Shown here: piece by piece, positions 53,650-62,169 of the stretch
How positions within the stretch are numbered: position 1 is the first letter of the stretch
How the letters are laid out: the number at the start of each line of letters is the position of its first letter
Assembly: GCF_963677195.1 (NCBI RefSeq)
Contig: NZ_OY781918.1
Location: 1,538,923-1,602,922 of the forward strand
Direction of reading: 5' to 3'
DNA length: 64,000 bases
From: an uncultured Marinifilum sp.
GTDB taxonomy: Bacteria; Bacteroidota; Bacteroidia; Bacteroidales; Marinifilaceae
Translations under genes and position numbers: made by a program
Notes under the pieces: generated by a model
Told to the model about the DNA's origin: nothing
The model's input: the letters and a program-made list of their open reading frames with translations, nothing else
Databases searched by the model: none

Positions 53650-56625
53650 ATGGAAGAGATTTCGATTTCTAAAATTTATAAGAGAAAGAAGAACGATCGG
53701 GATATATTTCAGGAATTGATGCCGTATAAGGTTAAAGAGATTCTTTTGATTGCTACATACTATGATGCGTATACCATAGTTAGAGAAGGGCAATTTTCCG
53801 ATAAGATTGTGGGAGAGTATTTGCAGTTAAATTTATATGCAGCTCCCAGATTTACTAGTGTTGCCACTAGTGAAGAAGCCGCAGAGGCACTCGAAACCCG
53901 CCATTACGATATGGTCATTTTAATGGCCGGATTAGATAAGGAATCTCCCCTGGAACTGAGTAAACAGATAAAAACTGTGAATCCGGATATTCCCGTATTG
54001 GTACTGGTAAATAACAATAGCGATTTAGCTTATTTCGATCGGGCAGCCGACAAAATAAAAAATAATATCGATCGTGTGTTTGTTTGGAATGGATCCACCA
54101 AGATATTTATGGCAATGACCAAATATATCGAGGACAAAATGAATCTGGAAGCAGATACTAAAAGTGGAGATGTTCGGGTAATATTGCTGGCAGAGGATTC
54201 TGTAAAATATTATTCAAGATATTTACCTCTACTATATACTTCGGTAATGACCCAAACTCAGAAAGTAATTTCTGATGAAGGAGATATAGACGAATTGCAT
54301 AAAATATTAAAAATGCGAGCAAGGCCAAAAGTAATTTTGGTTAGTACTTTCGAAGATGCGGTGGAAGTAGTCGATAAATACATGGAGAATTTACTTTGTG
54401 TAATTTCCGATGTGCGATTTGCCCGAGAAGGTAAATTGGATGATGACTCAGGTGTTGATTTAATAAAATATGTACAGGCAAAAAACATGAAAATTCCATG
54501 TTTAATGCAATCGCACGATACCGATAATGCCATAAGAGCAATGCAAGTTGATGCTGATTTTATAAACAAAAACAGTGATACTCTGGCATTGGATATCTAT
54601 AATTTTATCTACACAAAATTAGGTTTTGGTGATTTTGTGTTTCGAAACCAAAGTGGTACAAGAGTGGCTGTTGCCAAATCGATGGAAGAGTTCGAGGAGA
54701 AATTGAAATACATTCCCGATGAATCACTTTTGTTTCATTCGAAACGAAATGGTATATCAACATGGCTAATGGCTCGAGGCGAAATTAATGTAGCCAAAAA
54801 ATTAAGAAGATATCAAATTGAAGATTTTAAGTCGGTAAAAGATCTTAGAAAATTTTGTTTGGATGTTTTCGAAGCGTCGCGAATAAAACAATTACGAGGT
54901 CGTATTATTCGATTTAGACCTAATGTACTAAATTCTAATCATTATGTAGTTAGGTTAGGAAGAGGTTCCCTGGGCGGTAAAGGAAGAGGATTAGCCTTTT
55001 TAAGTAATTTTATCGAGAATATTTATTTTAAAAAGTTGATTAAGGACATTAATGTTTCAATTCCCCAAACCGCAATTATTGGAGTTGATGAATACGATAA
55101 TTTTATCGAAAAAAATGATTTATACGATAAAATTTATATCGATAAAAATTATAGAAAGGTTAAGGATTTATTCCTGAAAGGAGAAATTCCTGAGAAATTA
55201 AGCAATAAACTGCGTTTGTATCTCGAAGAAATGAAAAAGCCTATTGCCGTGCGTTCGTCGGGTTTATTCGAAGATTCATTAATGCAACCTTTTGCAGGGG
55301 TTTATGCCACTTATTTATTGCCTAATAATGATTCTGATATAGAAGTAAGATATCAGCAATTAATTACTGCTATTAAATTAATTTATGCCTCAATATTTAC
55401 TCCAGAGGCACAGTCCTACTTTAGTGCTGTCGATTATAAAATCGAGGAAGAAAAAATGGCAGTTATCATACAGGAAGTAGTAGGGCAGGAATACAATGGA
55501 AAGTTTTATCCAAATATTAGTGGAGTAGCTCAATCGTATAATTATTATCCGTTCTCATACATGAAACCCGAAGATGGTTTTGCGGTAATAGCAATTGGTC
55601 TTGGGAAATATGTTGTAGGTGGAGAAAAAACACATCGTTTTTGTCCCGAGCATCCTAAATTACAATTGGCATCTATCGAAGATCAAATGAAAGATTCTCA
55701 AAGGTATTTTTATGCCATGGACATGAAAAAAGAGAATATCGATTTGATTAAAGATGGAGAAGATGCAGTAACTATAAAATATGAATTATCCGAGGCCGAG
55801 AAGGATGGAAATCTTCTTCATTGTGCATCGGTATACGATTTTCAGAATGATAGAATAGAGCCAGACTTATCTTTAAGAGGTCCTAGAGTAGTCGATTTTG
55901 CGAATATCTTAAAATACAACCAGGTTCCGGTAGCACATGCATTAAGTGTATTGCTAAATATATTTAAACAGGCAATGGGTGCTCCAGTCGAAATAGAGTT
56001 TGCCGTAGATCTTTCGAAAGGAAAAGACAGCAATCCTACATTTCATTTGTTGCAGATTAAGCCATTAATTCGTCAGGAAATGAGTGTCGATATTGATATG
56101 TCGAAAATTGAAAAAGATAAATTGGTTATGATTGCCAATAAAGGAATGGGGAATGGTAAGGTAGATCATATTCGCGATGTTATTTATATGGATTTGAGTA
56201 AATTCGACAGAACTAAAACCGAGGAAATGGCCGAGGAAATGGCATTGTTGAATCAAAAAATGAAAGAGCAGGATCGACAGTATGTTTTATTTGGTCCCGG
56301 ACGTTGGGGAACTCGCGACAAATTTACAGGAATACCAGTTCTTTGGTCGCAAATTTCTAATGCAAAAGTAATTGTAGAACAGGGATTAGAAGATTTTCCT
56401 TTGGATGCTTCATTAGGATCTCATTTTTTCCATAATGTTACTTCTATGAATGTTGGTTATTTTTCGATTAAAAATAATACAGAACAAAACTTTGTTAACA
56501 TAGAAATATTAGATAAGCAAGAAAAAATAGAACAAATTAATTATTTTAAGCATGTTAGGTTTAAGGAACCTTTAGAGATTTTAATGGATGGTAAAAAACA
56601 AACCAGTGTAATAAGTTATAAATAA
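53650..56625 (+). CDS. PEP/pyruvate-binding ATP-grasp protein with N-terminal receiver-like domains
   Basis: 991 residues. Residues about 30-330 contain two response-regulator-like alpha/beta units (ILLIATYYDAYTIVREGQFS; RVILLAEDSVKYYSRYLPLL; later VISDVRFAREGKLDDDSGVDL). From about 430 the pyruvate phosphate dikinase N-terminal ATP-grasp domain appears: RLGRGSLGGKGRGLAFL, KPIAVRSSGLFEDSLMQPFA, MAVIIQEVVGQEYNGKFYPN, and LLQIKPL. There is no phosphohistidine (TSHAAI) domain and no C-terminal TIM barrel. Instead residues about 880-940 carry a conserved FGPGRWGTRDKFTGIPV and DASLGSHFFHNVTS module. So it is not a classic PEP synthase; a regulated phosphotransfer role is inferred. Confidence 0.8.
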   Translation: MEEISISKIYKRKKNDRDIFQELMPYKVKEILLIATYYDAYTIVREGQFSDKIVGEYLQLNLYAAPRFTSVATSEEAAEALETRHYDMVILMAGLDKESPLELSKQIKTVNPDIPVLVLVNNNSDLAYFDRAADKIKNNIDRVFVWNGSTKIFMAMTKYIEDKMNLEADTKSGDVRVILLAEDSVKYYSRYLPLLYTSVMTQTQKVISDEGDIDELHKILKMRARPKVILVSTFEDAVEVVDKYMENLLCVISDVRFAREGKLDDDSGVDLIKYVQAKNMKIPCLMQSHDTDNAIRAMQVDADFINKNSDTLALDIYNFIYTKLGFGDFVFRNQSGTRVAVAKSMEEFEEKLKYIPDESLLFHSKRNGISTWLMARGEINVAKKLRRYQIEDFKSVKDLRKFCLDVFEASRIKQLRGRIIRFRPNVLNSNHYVVRLGRGSLGGKGRGLAFLSNFIENIYFKKLIKDINVSIPQTAIIGVDEYDNFIEKNDLYDKIYIDKNYRKVKDLFLKGEIPEKLSNKLRLYLEEMKKPIAVRSSGLFEDSLMQPFAGVYATYLLPNNDSDIEVRYQQLITAIKLIYASIFTPEAQSYFSAVDYKIEEEKMAVIIQEVVGQEYNGKFYPNISGVAQSYNYYPFSYMKPEDGFAVIAIGLGKYVVGGEKTHRFCPEHPKLQLASIEDQMKDSQRYFYAMDMKKENIDLIKDGEDAVTIKYELSEAEKDGNLLHCASVYDFQNDRIEPDLSLRGPRVVDFANILKYNQVPVAHALSVLLNIFKQAMGAPVEIEFAVDLSKGKDSNPTFHLLQIKPLIRQEMSVDIDMSKIEKDKLVMIANKGMGNGKVDHIRDVIYMDLSKFDRTKTEEMAEEMALLNQKMKEQDRQYVLFGPGRWGTRDKFTGIPVLWSQISNAKVIVEQGLEDFPLDASLGSHFFHNVTSMNVGYFSIKNNTEQNFVNIEILDKQEKIEQINYFKHVRFKEPLEILMDGKKQTSVISYK

Positions 56626-56628
56626 TAA

Positions 56629-56655
56629 GAAAGGAGGCTACAGGCCTCCTTTTTA
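56629..56655 (+). terminator. terminator of the ATP-grasp gene
   Basis: AAGGAGGC (56631-56638) and GCCTCCTT (56644-56651) with a 5-base loop and trailing Ts, just after the stop. Confidence 0.92.
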
Positions 56656-56677
56656 TTCTTAAAATTGATTATAAAAG

Positions 56678-56706
56678 AAAAGCTCGCCTGTAAAAGACGA
56701 GCTTTT
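56678..56706 (-). terminator. terminator of fabD
   Basis: AAAAGCTCG (56678-56686) and CGAGCTTTT (56698-56706) form a perfect stem; on the minus strand it is followed by T residues. Confidence 0.88.
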
Positions 56707-56723
56707 GTATTTATTTAGAGGTA

Positions 56724-57614
56724 TTATCCCTGAAAAGAATCAACCCCAGCAGTTTCCATTTTACGGTCAACTTTTTTTACTAAACCCTGAATTACTTTTC
56801 CAGGACCAACTTCGGTAAATGAAGAAGCACCGTCAGCAATCATATTAACCATTGTTTGAGTAAAACGAACCGGAGCAGTTAATTGCGCAACAAGATTCTT
56901 TTTGATCTCAGCAGGATCGGTAACAGGTTTAGCACTTACATTTTGGTAAACTGCACATGTTGGATTTGCAAAACTTGTATTTTCAATAGCAGCTTCCAAT
57001 TCAACACGAGCAGGCTCCATTAAAGGAGAGTGAAAAGCACCACCTACTTTTAGTGGTAAAGCTCTTTTTGCACCAGCTTCTTTTAATTTTTCACAAGCAA
57101 TTTCGATGCCTTTTATGCTACCTGAAATTACCAGTTGACCTGGGCAGTTAAAGTTTGCAGGAACAACAACTTCGCTTATTTCAGCACAAACTTTTTCAAC
57201 TGTTTCATCGTCTAAACCAATAATTGCTGCCATTGTTGATGGCTCTAGTTCGCAAGCTTTTTGCATTGCCATTGCACGTTGAGAAACCAATTTAAGACCA
57301 TCTTCGAAAGAAAGAGCTCCGTTGGCTACTAATGCCGAAAATTCACCTAAAGAATGACCTGCTACCATTTCGGGTTTAAAATCATCGCCTAAAGTTTTAG
57401 CAAGAATAACCGAATGTAAGAAAATTGCCGGTTGGGTTACTTTTGTTTGTCTTAAATCTTCATCGGTTCCTTCAAACATCAAATCAGTAATGCGAAAACC
57501 CAGAATATCATTAGCTTTTTCGAAAAGTTCCTTGGCAAGTTCCGAATTCTCGTATAGGTCTTTTCCCATACCTACAAATTGGGCACCTTGTCCCGGAAAT
57601 ACATATGCTTTCAT
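56724..57614 (-). CDS. fabD: malonyl-CoA:ACP transacylase
   Basis: 296 residues. Loads malonyl onto acyl carrier protein for fatty acid synthesis. FPGQGAQFVGMG and the nucleophile elbow AGHSLGEFSAL (Ser at about 92) are present, with catalytic His in GGAFHSPLM near 200 and the C-terminal TEVGPGKVIQGLV. No other fatty-acid gene is adjacent. Its promoter (57787-57817) is overlaid by an inverted repeat, suggesting regulation. Confidence 0.96.
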   Translation of the reverse strand: MKAYVFPGQGAQFVGMGKDLYENSELAKELFEKANDILGFRITDLMFEGTDEDLRQTKVTQPAIFLHSVILAKTLGDDFKPEMVAGHSLGEFSALVANGALSFEDGLKLVSQRAMAMQKACELEPSTMAAIIGLDDETVEKVCAEISEVVVPANFNCPGQLVISGSIKGIEIACEKLKEAGAKRALPLKVGGAFHSPLMEPARVELEAAIENTSFANPTCAVYQNVSAKPVTDPAEIKKNLVAQLTAPVRFTQTMVNMIADGASSFTEVGPGKVIQGLVKKVDRKMETAGVDSFQG

Positions 57615-57786
57615 CTTTTTTAATTTTTAGATTTCTGAATGTGAAAAAAATACATTCAGTAACTCATATCAAGCCAAATTATTTTTTTTATGACTAAAAT
57701 TGATATTGAGTTCAAATCATTCTTAATTAAAATGTTTGATCCTTAAAATTGGATCAATCATTATTAAGTATTAAATTATTAGGGCG

Positions 57787-57817
57787 CAAAGATACCTAAT
57801 CTGTTCGCAATGTGCAA
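57787..57817 (-). promoter_or_regulatory. promoter of fabD
   Basis: On the minus strand, TTG (57815-57817), a 20-base spacer and TATCTTTG (57787-57794) match the consensus precisely. The leader to the fabD ATG is about 165 bases. Confidence 0.7.
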
Positions 57818-57846
57818 TTATCGTTTGCTTTACGCCAACAGATTAG
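57796..57846 (-). repeat. inverted repeat spanning the fabD promoter
   Basis: CTAATCTGTT (57796-57805) and AACAGATTAG (57837-57846) form a perfect 10-base inverted repeat separated by 31 bases; a further GC pair follows one mismatch. One arm lies in the -33/-7 spacer of the fabD promoter and the other just upstream, as expected for an operator; it could also fold as an RNA hairpin after folE but lacks a T tract. Confidence 0.6.
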
Positions 57847-57876
57847 TTCTTAATCCCTTTACTAAACTTATATTTT

Positions 57877-58503
57877 TTAGATTGTTTTTGCCGAAATCAA
57901 ACGAATAAATTCCTCACGGGTAGCTACTTTTTCGAAAGCTCCGGTAAAATCGGATGTTGTGGTTATTGCATTTTGTTTTTGTACACCACGCATCGCCATG
58001 CACATGTGTTGTGCTTCGATAACAACAGCAACTCCTAAAGGATTTAATGTTTGTTGAATGCAATCTTTAATTTGTGTGGTTAATCGTTCCTGAACTTGCA
58101 AACGACGAGCAAAAGCTTCAACTACTCGTGCAATTTTACTTAGTCCGGTAATGGTTCCGTTTGGAATATATGCAACATGAGCTCTCCCTACAAATGGTAA
58201 CATGTGGTGTTCACACATCGAATATACTTCAATGTCTTTTACAATAACCATTTGTTTATAGTCTTCTTTAAACATAGCCGATCGCAAAATATCTTCAGGT
58301 TTTTGATTATAACCCTGAGTTAAAAATTGCATGGCTTTTGCAACACGCAATGGTGTTTTTATTAAACCTTCACGTTCCGGATCTTCACCAAGTAATTCTA
58401 ATACTTTTTTATAGTGATACATCAGTTCGTCTATGGTTTCCTGATCGTATTTTTCTACTTTTGTGAATCCTTTATTTTCTTGTCCGTTGATTGAAAATTC
58501 CAT
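57877..58503 (-). CDS. folE: GTP cyclohydrolase I
   Basis: 208 residues. Converts GTP to dihydroneopterin triphosphate for folate or related pterins. Conserved: [20 protein letters not shown], the zinc/active-site stretch [20 protein letters not shown], and C-terminal [19 protein letters not shown] with the third zinc Cys and the catalytic His. Length normal. Followed by the fabD promoter region. Confidence 0.97.
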   Translation of the reverse strand: MEFSINGQENKGFTKVEKYDQETIDELMYHYKKVLELLGEDPEREGLIKTPLRVAKAMQFLTQGYNQKPEDILRSAMFKEDYKQMVIVKDIEVYSMCEHHMLPFVGRAHVAYIPNGTITGLSKIARVVEAFARRLQVQERLTTQIKDCIQQTLNPLGVAVVIEAQHMCMAMRGVQKQNAITTTSDFTGAFEKVATREEFIRLISAKTI

Positions 58504-58610
58504 TCGTACTTTGTGTTTTAATTTAAGTCGATCTTTCGATATGCAAAATAAATATAAATTTTACCGATAATACAAACTTTTACATGCTTTGTTTTAGCTA
58601 AGTTCTTGCA

Positions 58611-59306
58611 ATGATGGATATTTTGATTACTACAGATGATTTTGAATGCTTGAAAAAATTCATGAAAAAATTGATTTTGGTAGAAAACCTGGGAATGAAT
58701 TATGCTCGGTTTAGCTATGAGAATTTATCAATTGATATTTTAATATATGGTATAGGGAGTGGAATGGCTACCTACGAATTAACTAAAGTATTAAGTACAC
58801 ATAAGTACGATTTGGTTTTACAGTATGGCAGATGTTATGCTTTGAAGGATCAGCCTGTAAAAAATCACTTGGTTTGTATAATAGATGATTACTTTGGAGA
58901 TTTGGGTTTCGGTAGTGCCAATAAATTTACGTCTATATTTGATCTCGATTTACAGGCCAAGAATAAAATTCCTTTTAAAGAGGAGATATTGGAAAACAAC
59001 CTTACTTTTCCTGAATTGTTTCAGGATATTAGAAAAGTAAGTGGAATTACTTGCAACAGTATCCCTTTAAATTTACAGGATATTTCAAATTCTTATCTTA
59101 AGAATTACCCCGATGTAATAAGTCGAGAAGCAGCGAACTTTTTATATATCTGCTTAAAAGAAAATATAAAAATTATTCAGTTATACTACGTAGTGGATAG
59201 AGTTGAAAATCTAAATTTTAACAATAATGTATCTGAGGAAATGAGTGAGGCTATTACCTTAAATTTAGAGGCATTCTTACTCGAATTACCATTGCTTAAA
59301 AATTAA
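58611..59306 (+). CDS. divergent MTAN/futalosine-hydrolase-like nucleosidase
   Basis: 231 residues with the nucleoside phosphorylase (PNP/UDP) fold: YGIGSGMATYELTKVLS and KYDLVLQYGRC match the N-terminal strands, and DDYFGDLGFGSANKFTSIFD the substrate-side region. The general-acid pair seems kept: Glu173 in SREAANFLYIC and Asp196 in YYVVDRVE match MTAN Glu174 and Asp197. However the phosphate/ribose loop normally G-[IL]-A-G reads GRCYAL, the Met before the Glu is Arg, and Ser before the Asp is Val. Bacteroidota futalosine hydrolase (menaquinone route) is the closest family I can name; activity is uncertain. Confidence 0.7.
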   Translation: MMDILITTDDFECLKKFMKKLILVENLGMNYARFSYENLSIDILIYGIGSGMATYELTKVLSTHKYDLVLQYGRCYALKDQPVKNHLVCIIDDYFGDLGFGSANKFTSIFDLDLQAKNKIPFKEEILENNLTFPELFQDIRKVSGITCNSIPLNLQDISNSYLKNYPDVISREAANFLYICLKENIKIIQLYYVVDRVENLNFNNNVSEEMSEAITLNLEAFLLELPLLKN

Positions 59307-60604
59307 TTAAAATGCACTAAAACTGCTTTTTTGTAGTATATAGCCTGAAATAAGCCCCTTGCAAACATAAAACCCAACATGGCGATCCAAAGGCCATGAT
59401 TTTCCAGTATCCCATTTAGTGAATAGTAAAGTGGAATAAAGACCAGTAAGGTTGCTGCCAGCATTGTTTTTCGCATATACGCCGAGGCGGTGGCTCCAAT
59501 AAAAATTCCGTCCATAAGGAATGAGGCAAAGCTAATAATAGGAAGTAATATTATCCATTTTAAATAATTTTTGGCCATAGATATTGTTGAGTCGGCGTTG
59601 GTAAGTATAGTTAGTATATCAACCCCAAAAAGAGTATAAAAAATGGTAAATAAAATACTTATACCAATTCCCCAAATAAATAAGAGGCGAATTACTTTTG
59701 ATAAATTTTTAGAGTTATTAGCACCAATAAATTTACCAACCAAGGCTTCGGCAGCAAAGGCAAATCCATCCATAAAGTAAGAAAATATAAATAGGAATTG
59801 CAGTAGTAATGAGTTAACTGCTAATATGTCTTTGTTAACGCCAGCCGATTCGGTAGTAAAAAAAGTAAAAACAAATATAATGCACAAAGTTCTAATAAAA
59901 ATATCTTTATTAATGATAAAGAAGTTTTTTAGTTCGGCAAGTTTCATCATGCCTTTTGCACTCCAGTATTTAAATAGGCGGCGGTAATATTTAAGGATAA
60001 AAAACAAGGATAATAATAAACTGCAATACTGAGCAATTACAGTTCCTAAGGCTACACCTCTGGCATCTAAATTTAATCCGTAAACAAAATAACTCGAAAG
60101 ACTAATATTTAAAATATTACTTGTTATGGCAATTATCATTGGAATTTTTGAATTCTGCATACCAATAAACCAGCCGGTAAGAGCATATAAACCAATAGTA
60201 GCAGGAGCGGCCCAAACTCTAATATAAAAATACGATTTTGCAATTGTTTCAACAGAATTTTCACTATCGATTAGGTAAAAGCTTAAATTCGCAATTGGAT
60301 TCTGAAGAAGGATAATAATTGTACTTCCTGCCAGTGCAACAGCTAAGGCTCTAGATAGAGAGAGTATACTTTCACTTAAATTTCTAGCTCCATAGGCCTG
60401 AGCGGTTATTCCGGTAGTTCCCATTCTAAGAAAAGCAAATCCCCAATAAAGAAAATTAAAAATTGTTCCTCCAAGAGCAATGGCTCCAATAAAATCGACT
60501 TTACCCAAATGCCCCATTAATGCCAAATCGACTACTCCCAGCAGTGGAATGGTTATATTACTAATAATGTTGGGTAAGGCTATGTTTAAAATTTTTTTAT
60601 TCAC
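59303..60604 (-). CDS. MATE-family multidrug/organic cation exporter
   Basis: 433 residues with twelve predicted helices in two halves. The start, ALPNIISNITIPLLGVVDLA and the LMGHLGKVDFIGAIALGGTI motif, and repeat two with DGFAFAAEALVGKFIGANN, match the DinF/NorM-like MATE group. It probably exports drugs or metabolites using sodium or protons; substrate unknown. Its last four bases overlap the convergent nucleosidase-like gene. Confidence 0.93.
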   Translation of the reverse strand: MNKKILNIALPNIISNITIPLLGVVDLALMGHLGKVDFIGAIALGGTIFNFLYWGFAFLRMGTTGITAQAYGARNLSESILSLSRALAVALAGSTIIILLQNPIANLSFYLIDSENSVETIAKSYFYIRVWAAPATIGLYALTGWFIGMQNSKIPMIIAITSNILNISLSSYFVYGLNLDARGVALGTVIAQYCSLLLSLFFILKYYRRLFKYWSAKGMMKLAELKNFFIINKDIFIRTLCIIFVFTFFTTESAGVNKDILAVNSLLLQFLFIFSYFMDGFAFAAEALVGKFIGANNSKNLSKVIRLLFIWGIGISILFTIFYTLFGVDILTILTNADSTISMAKNYLKWIILLPIISFASFLMDGIFIGATASAYMRKTMLAATLLVFIPLYYSLNGILENHGLWIAMLGFMFARGLFQAIYYKKAVLVHFN

Positions 60605-61055
60605 TTTAAAATCATTTTTATAAGAGCACGAAAGTAGCTAAAAATCTTGGTTATACCGATCTCGATAATAAAACTTAAAAATAAAAGACAAAAAAGTCTT
60701 TAAATTAATTGGATTTAATCCAGATAAAAATTAGTTTTACTAAAAGGTTAAATAATTTTAGTATAAAACATATAGATACTTTATTTAATTTGATTAGTAT
60801 TTTCCAATTCTGATTTGTAATAGTAAAAAATCATTTTTGGATTAGAATTATTTAAGTAAAAGTTTTGATTGCATCTCTTATTTTGAGAAGTGATTAATTG
60901 GGTGAAAGCGGATAATCGCTTTCAGGATTAGTTTTGTTTATTGTTTTTTTGATTTTGAAGCCGGTTTTATATTTAAGACCGGCTTTTTTTTGTCTTTTTA
61001 ATTGAATTTCTAAATTTTTATTGTGAAATTAATGCTTGAATAAAAAAGTAAAATT
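60605..61055. ncRNA. 451-base intergenic region with a possible small RNA ending at an intrinsic terminator
   Basis: No convincing coding frame. On the plus strand a hairpin GAAAGCG (60904-60910)/CGCTTTC (60917-60923) precedes a strong terminator at 60958-60991, although no gene lies upstream on this strand. That pattern suggests a small RNA or a terminated leader of sodB, about 60 bases before the sodB ATG. No clear TTG/TAnnTTTG promoter was found, so the 5' end is unknown. Confidence 0.4.
60958..60991 (+). terminator. orphan intrinsic terminator before sodB
   Basis: AAGCCGGT (60958-60965) pairs with ACCGGCTT (60978-60985), followed by a long T run. No gene upstream on the plus strand ends here. 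Confidence 0.88.
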
Positions 61056-61637
61056 ATGGAACACAAACTACCAGTACTACCGTACAAATTAAACGAGTTA
61101 GAACCGTATATAAGCCAGAAAACATTGGAGTTTCATTATGGGAAACATCATCAGGCATATATTAATAATCTAAACAATCTTATTAAAGGAACAGCATTTG
61201 AGAATGCGAGTCTTGAAGATATTGTAAAGAATTCTGAAGGTGGAATTTTTAATAACGGTGCTCAAACCTACAATCATACCTTTTATTTTGAGGCATTAAA
61301 GCCAAATGGAGGTGGAGAGCCTAAGGGAAAATTAAAGGAAGCTTTGCTTGCTACTTTTGGATCGTTCGAAGCTTTTAAAGATGAATTTGCGAAAGCTGGA
61401 GCTACTCTTTTTGGTTCGGGTTGGGCTTGGTTAGCTATTGATGCAGGAGGAAAATTGGTTATCATGAAAACCTCTAATGCAGGTAATCCTTTAAGAGATG
61501 GTTTTAAGCCAATTTTAACAATGGATGTATGGGAACATGCTTACTATTTGGATACCCAAAATGCTCGTCCGAAATACATAGAAAATTTCTGGCAAGTAAT
61601 TAATTGGGATATTATTGAGAAACGATTTGAGGCGTAA
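61056..61637 (+). CDS. sodB: superoxide dismutase, iron-type
   Basis: 193 residues, full length. Metal ligands: His in the HYGKHHQAYINNL region, His in YNHTFYFEAL, Asp and His in DVWEHAYYLD. NNGAQTYNH places the active-site Gln in the first-domain position typical of iron rather than manganese enzymes, although cambialistic forms exist in Bacteroidota. Detoxifies superoxide in the cytoplasm. Preceded by the orphan terminator/possible leader. Confidence 0.93.
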   Translation: MEHKLPVLPYKLNELEPYISQKTLEFHYGKHHQAYINNLNNLIKGTAFENASLEDIVKNSEGGIFNNGAQTYNHTFYFEALKPNGGGEPKGKLKEALLATFGSFEAFKDEFAKAGATLFGSGWAWLAIDAGGKLVIMKTSNAGNPLRDGFKPILTMDVWEHAYYLDTQNARPKYIENFWQVINWDIIEKRFEA

Positions 61638-61651
61638 TGCCGGTATGTATA

Positions 61652-61687
61652 AAAACCAGTATTGATTTTATTAATACTGGTTTTTTT
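61652..61687. terminator. terminator between convergent sodB and GNAT genes
   Basis: AACCAGTATT pairs with AATACTGGTT with an A tract on the left and T tract on the right; ends sodB and reaches the stop of the GNAT gene. Confidence 0.9.
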
Positions 61688-62132
61688 ATTTTTTTATATG
61701 TAGTGTGTTTTTCATTATTATCGATTCATTATTCTGAGATTTATTTTTAAAACCATATTTTTCATAAACATGAATGGCCTGTTTTGAGTCTTTATTTACT
61801 TCTAGTTGTATTTGTTTAAAAGAATTGTTTCGAGCATAAGAAATGCAGGAATCAATTAAATTACTGGCAATTCCGTGTCCCCAAAATTCTTTAATTACGC
61901 TAACATTGGTAATGAATGAATCTATTTTGTTATCATTAAAATAAGTGGCTACAAGTCCTATTAGTTCTTTTTTATACCAAGCTTCGAAAGTAATTGAATT
62001 CTTATGAATCTTATCGGAATATTCTTTTAAGTTAACCGTTTGATTGAGAGGTGGATTAAAATGATTATTACATTTGTTTAAATGGATGAGGATATTTTCA
62101 CTTTTGCTGGTATTTATTTTATATTCAATCAT
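61686..62132 (-). CDS. GNAT-family N-acetyltransferase
   Basis: 148 residues. The acetyl-CoA site is seen as SVIKEFWGHGIASNLIDSCI (V....RG.GIG.. variant) and QLEVNKDSKQAIHVYEKYGF, then a final KYGFKN. The N-terminal part is less conserved, so the acceptor is unknown. It is 37 bases downstream of the propeller gene on the same strand and could belong to a polysaccharide-related unit. Confidence 0.9.
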   Translation of the reverse strand: MIEYKINTSKSENILIHLNKCNNHFNPPLNQTVNLKEYSDKIHKNSITFEAWYKKELIGLVATYFNDNKIDSFITNVSVIKEFWGHGIASNLIDSCISYARNNSFKQIQLEVNKDSKQAIHVYEKYGFKNKSQNNESIIMKNTLHIKK

Positions 62133-62169
62133 AGTGTAAAGAAATATTAAATCGTATTTATAAAATATG

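Noticed and set aside
57796..57846. Inverted repeat near fabD as a plain folE terminator
   Set aside because: It has a 31-base loop and no T tract; the arm overlap with the promoter makes an operator more likely, though not proven.
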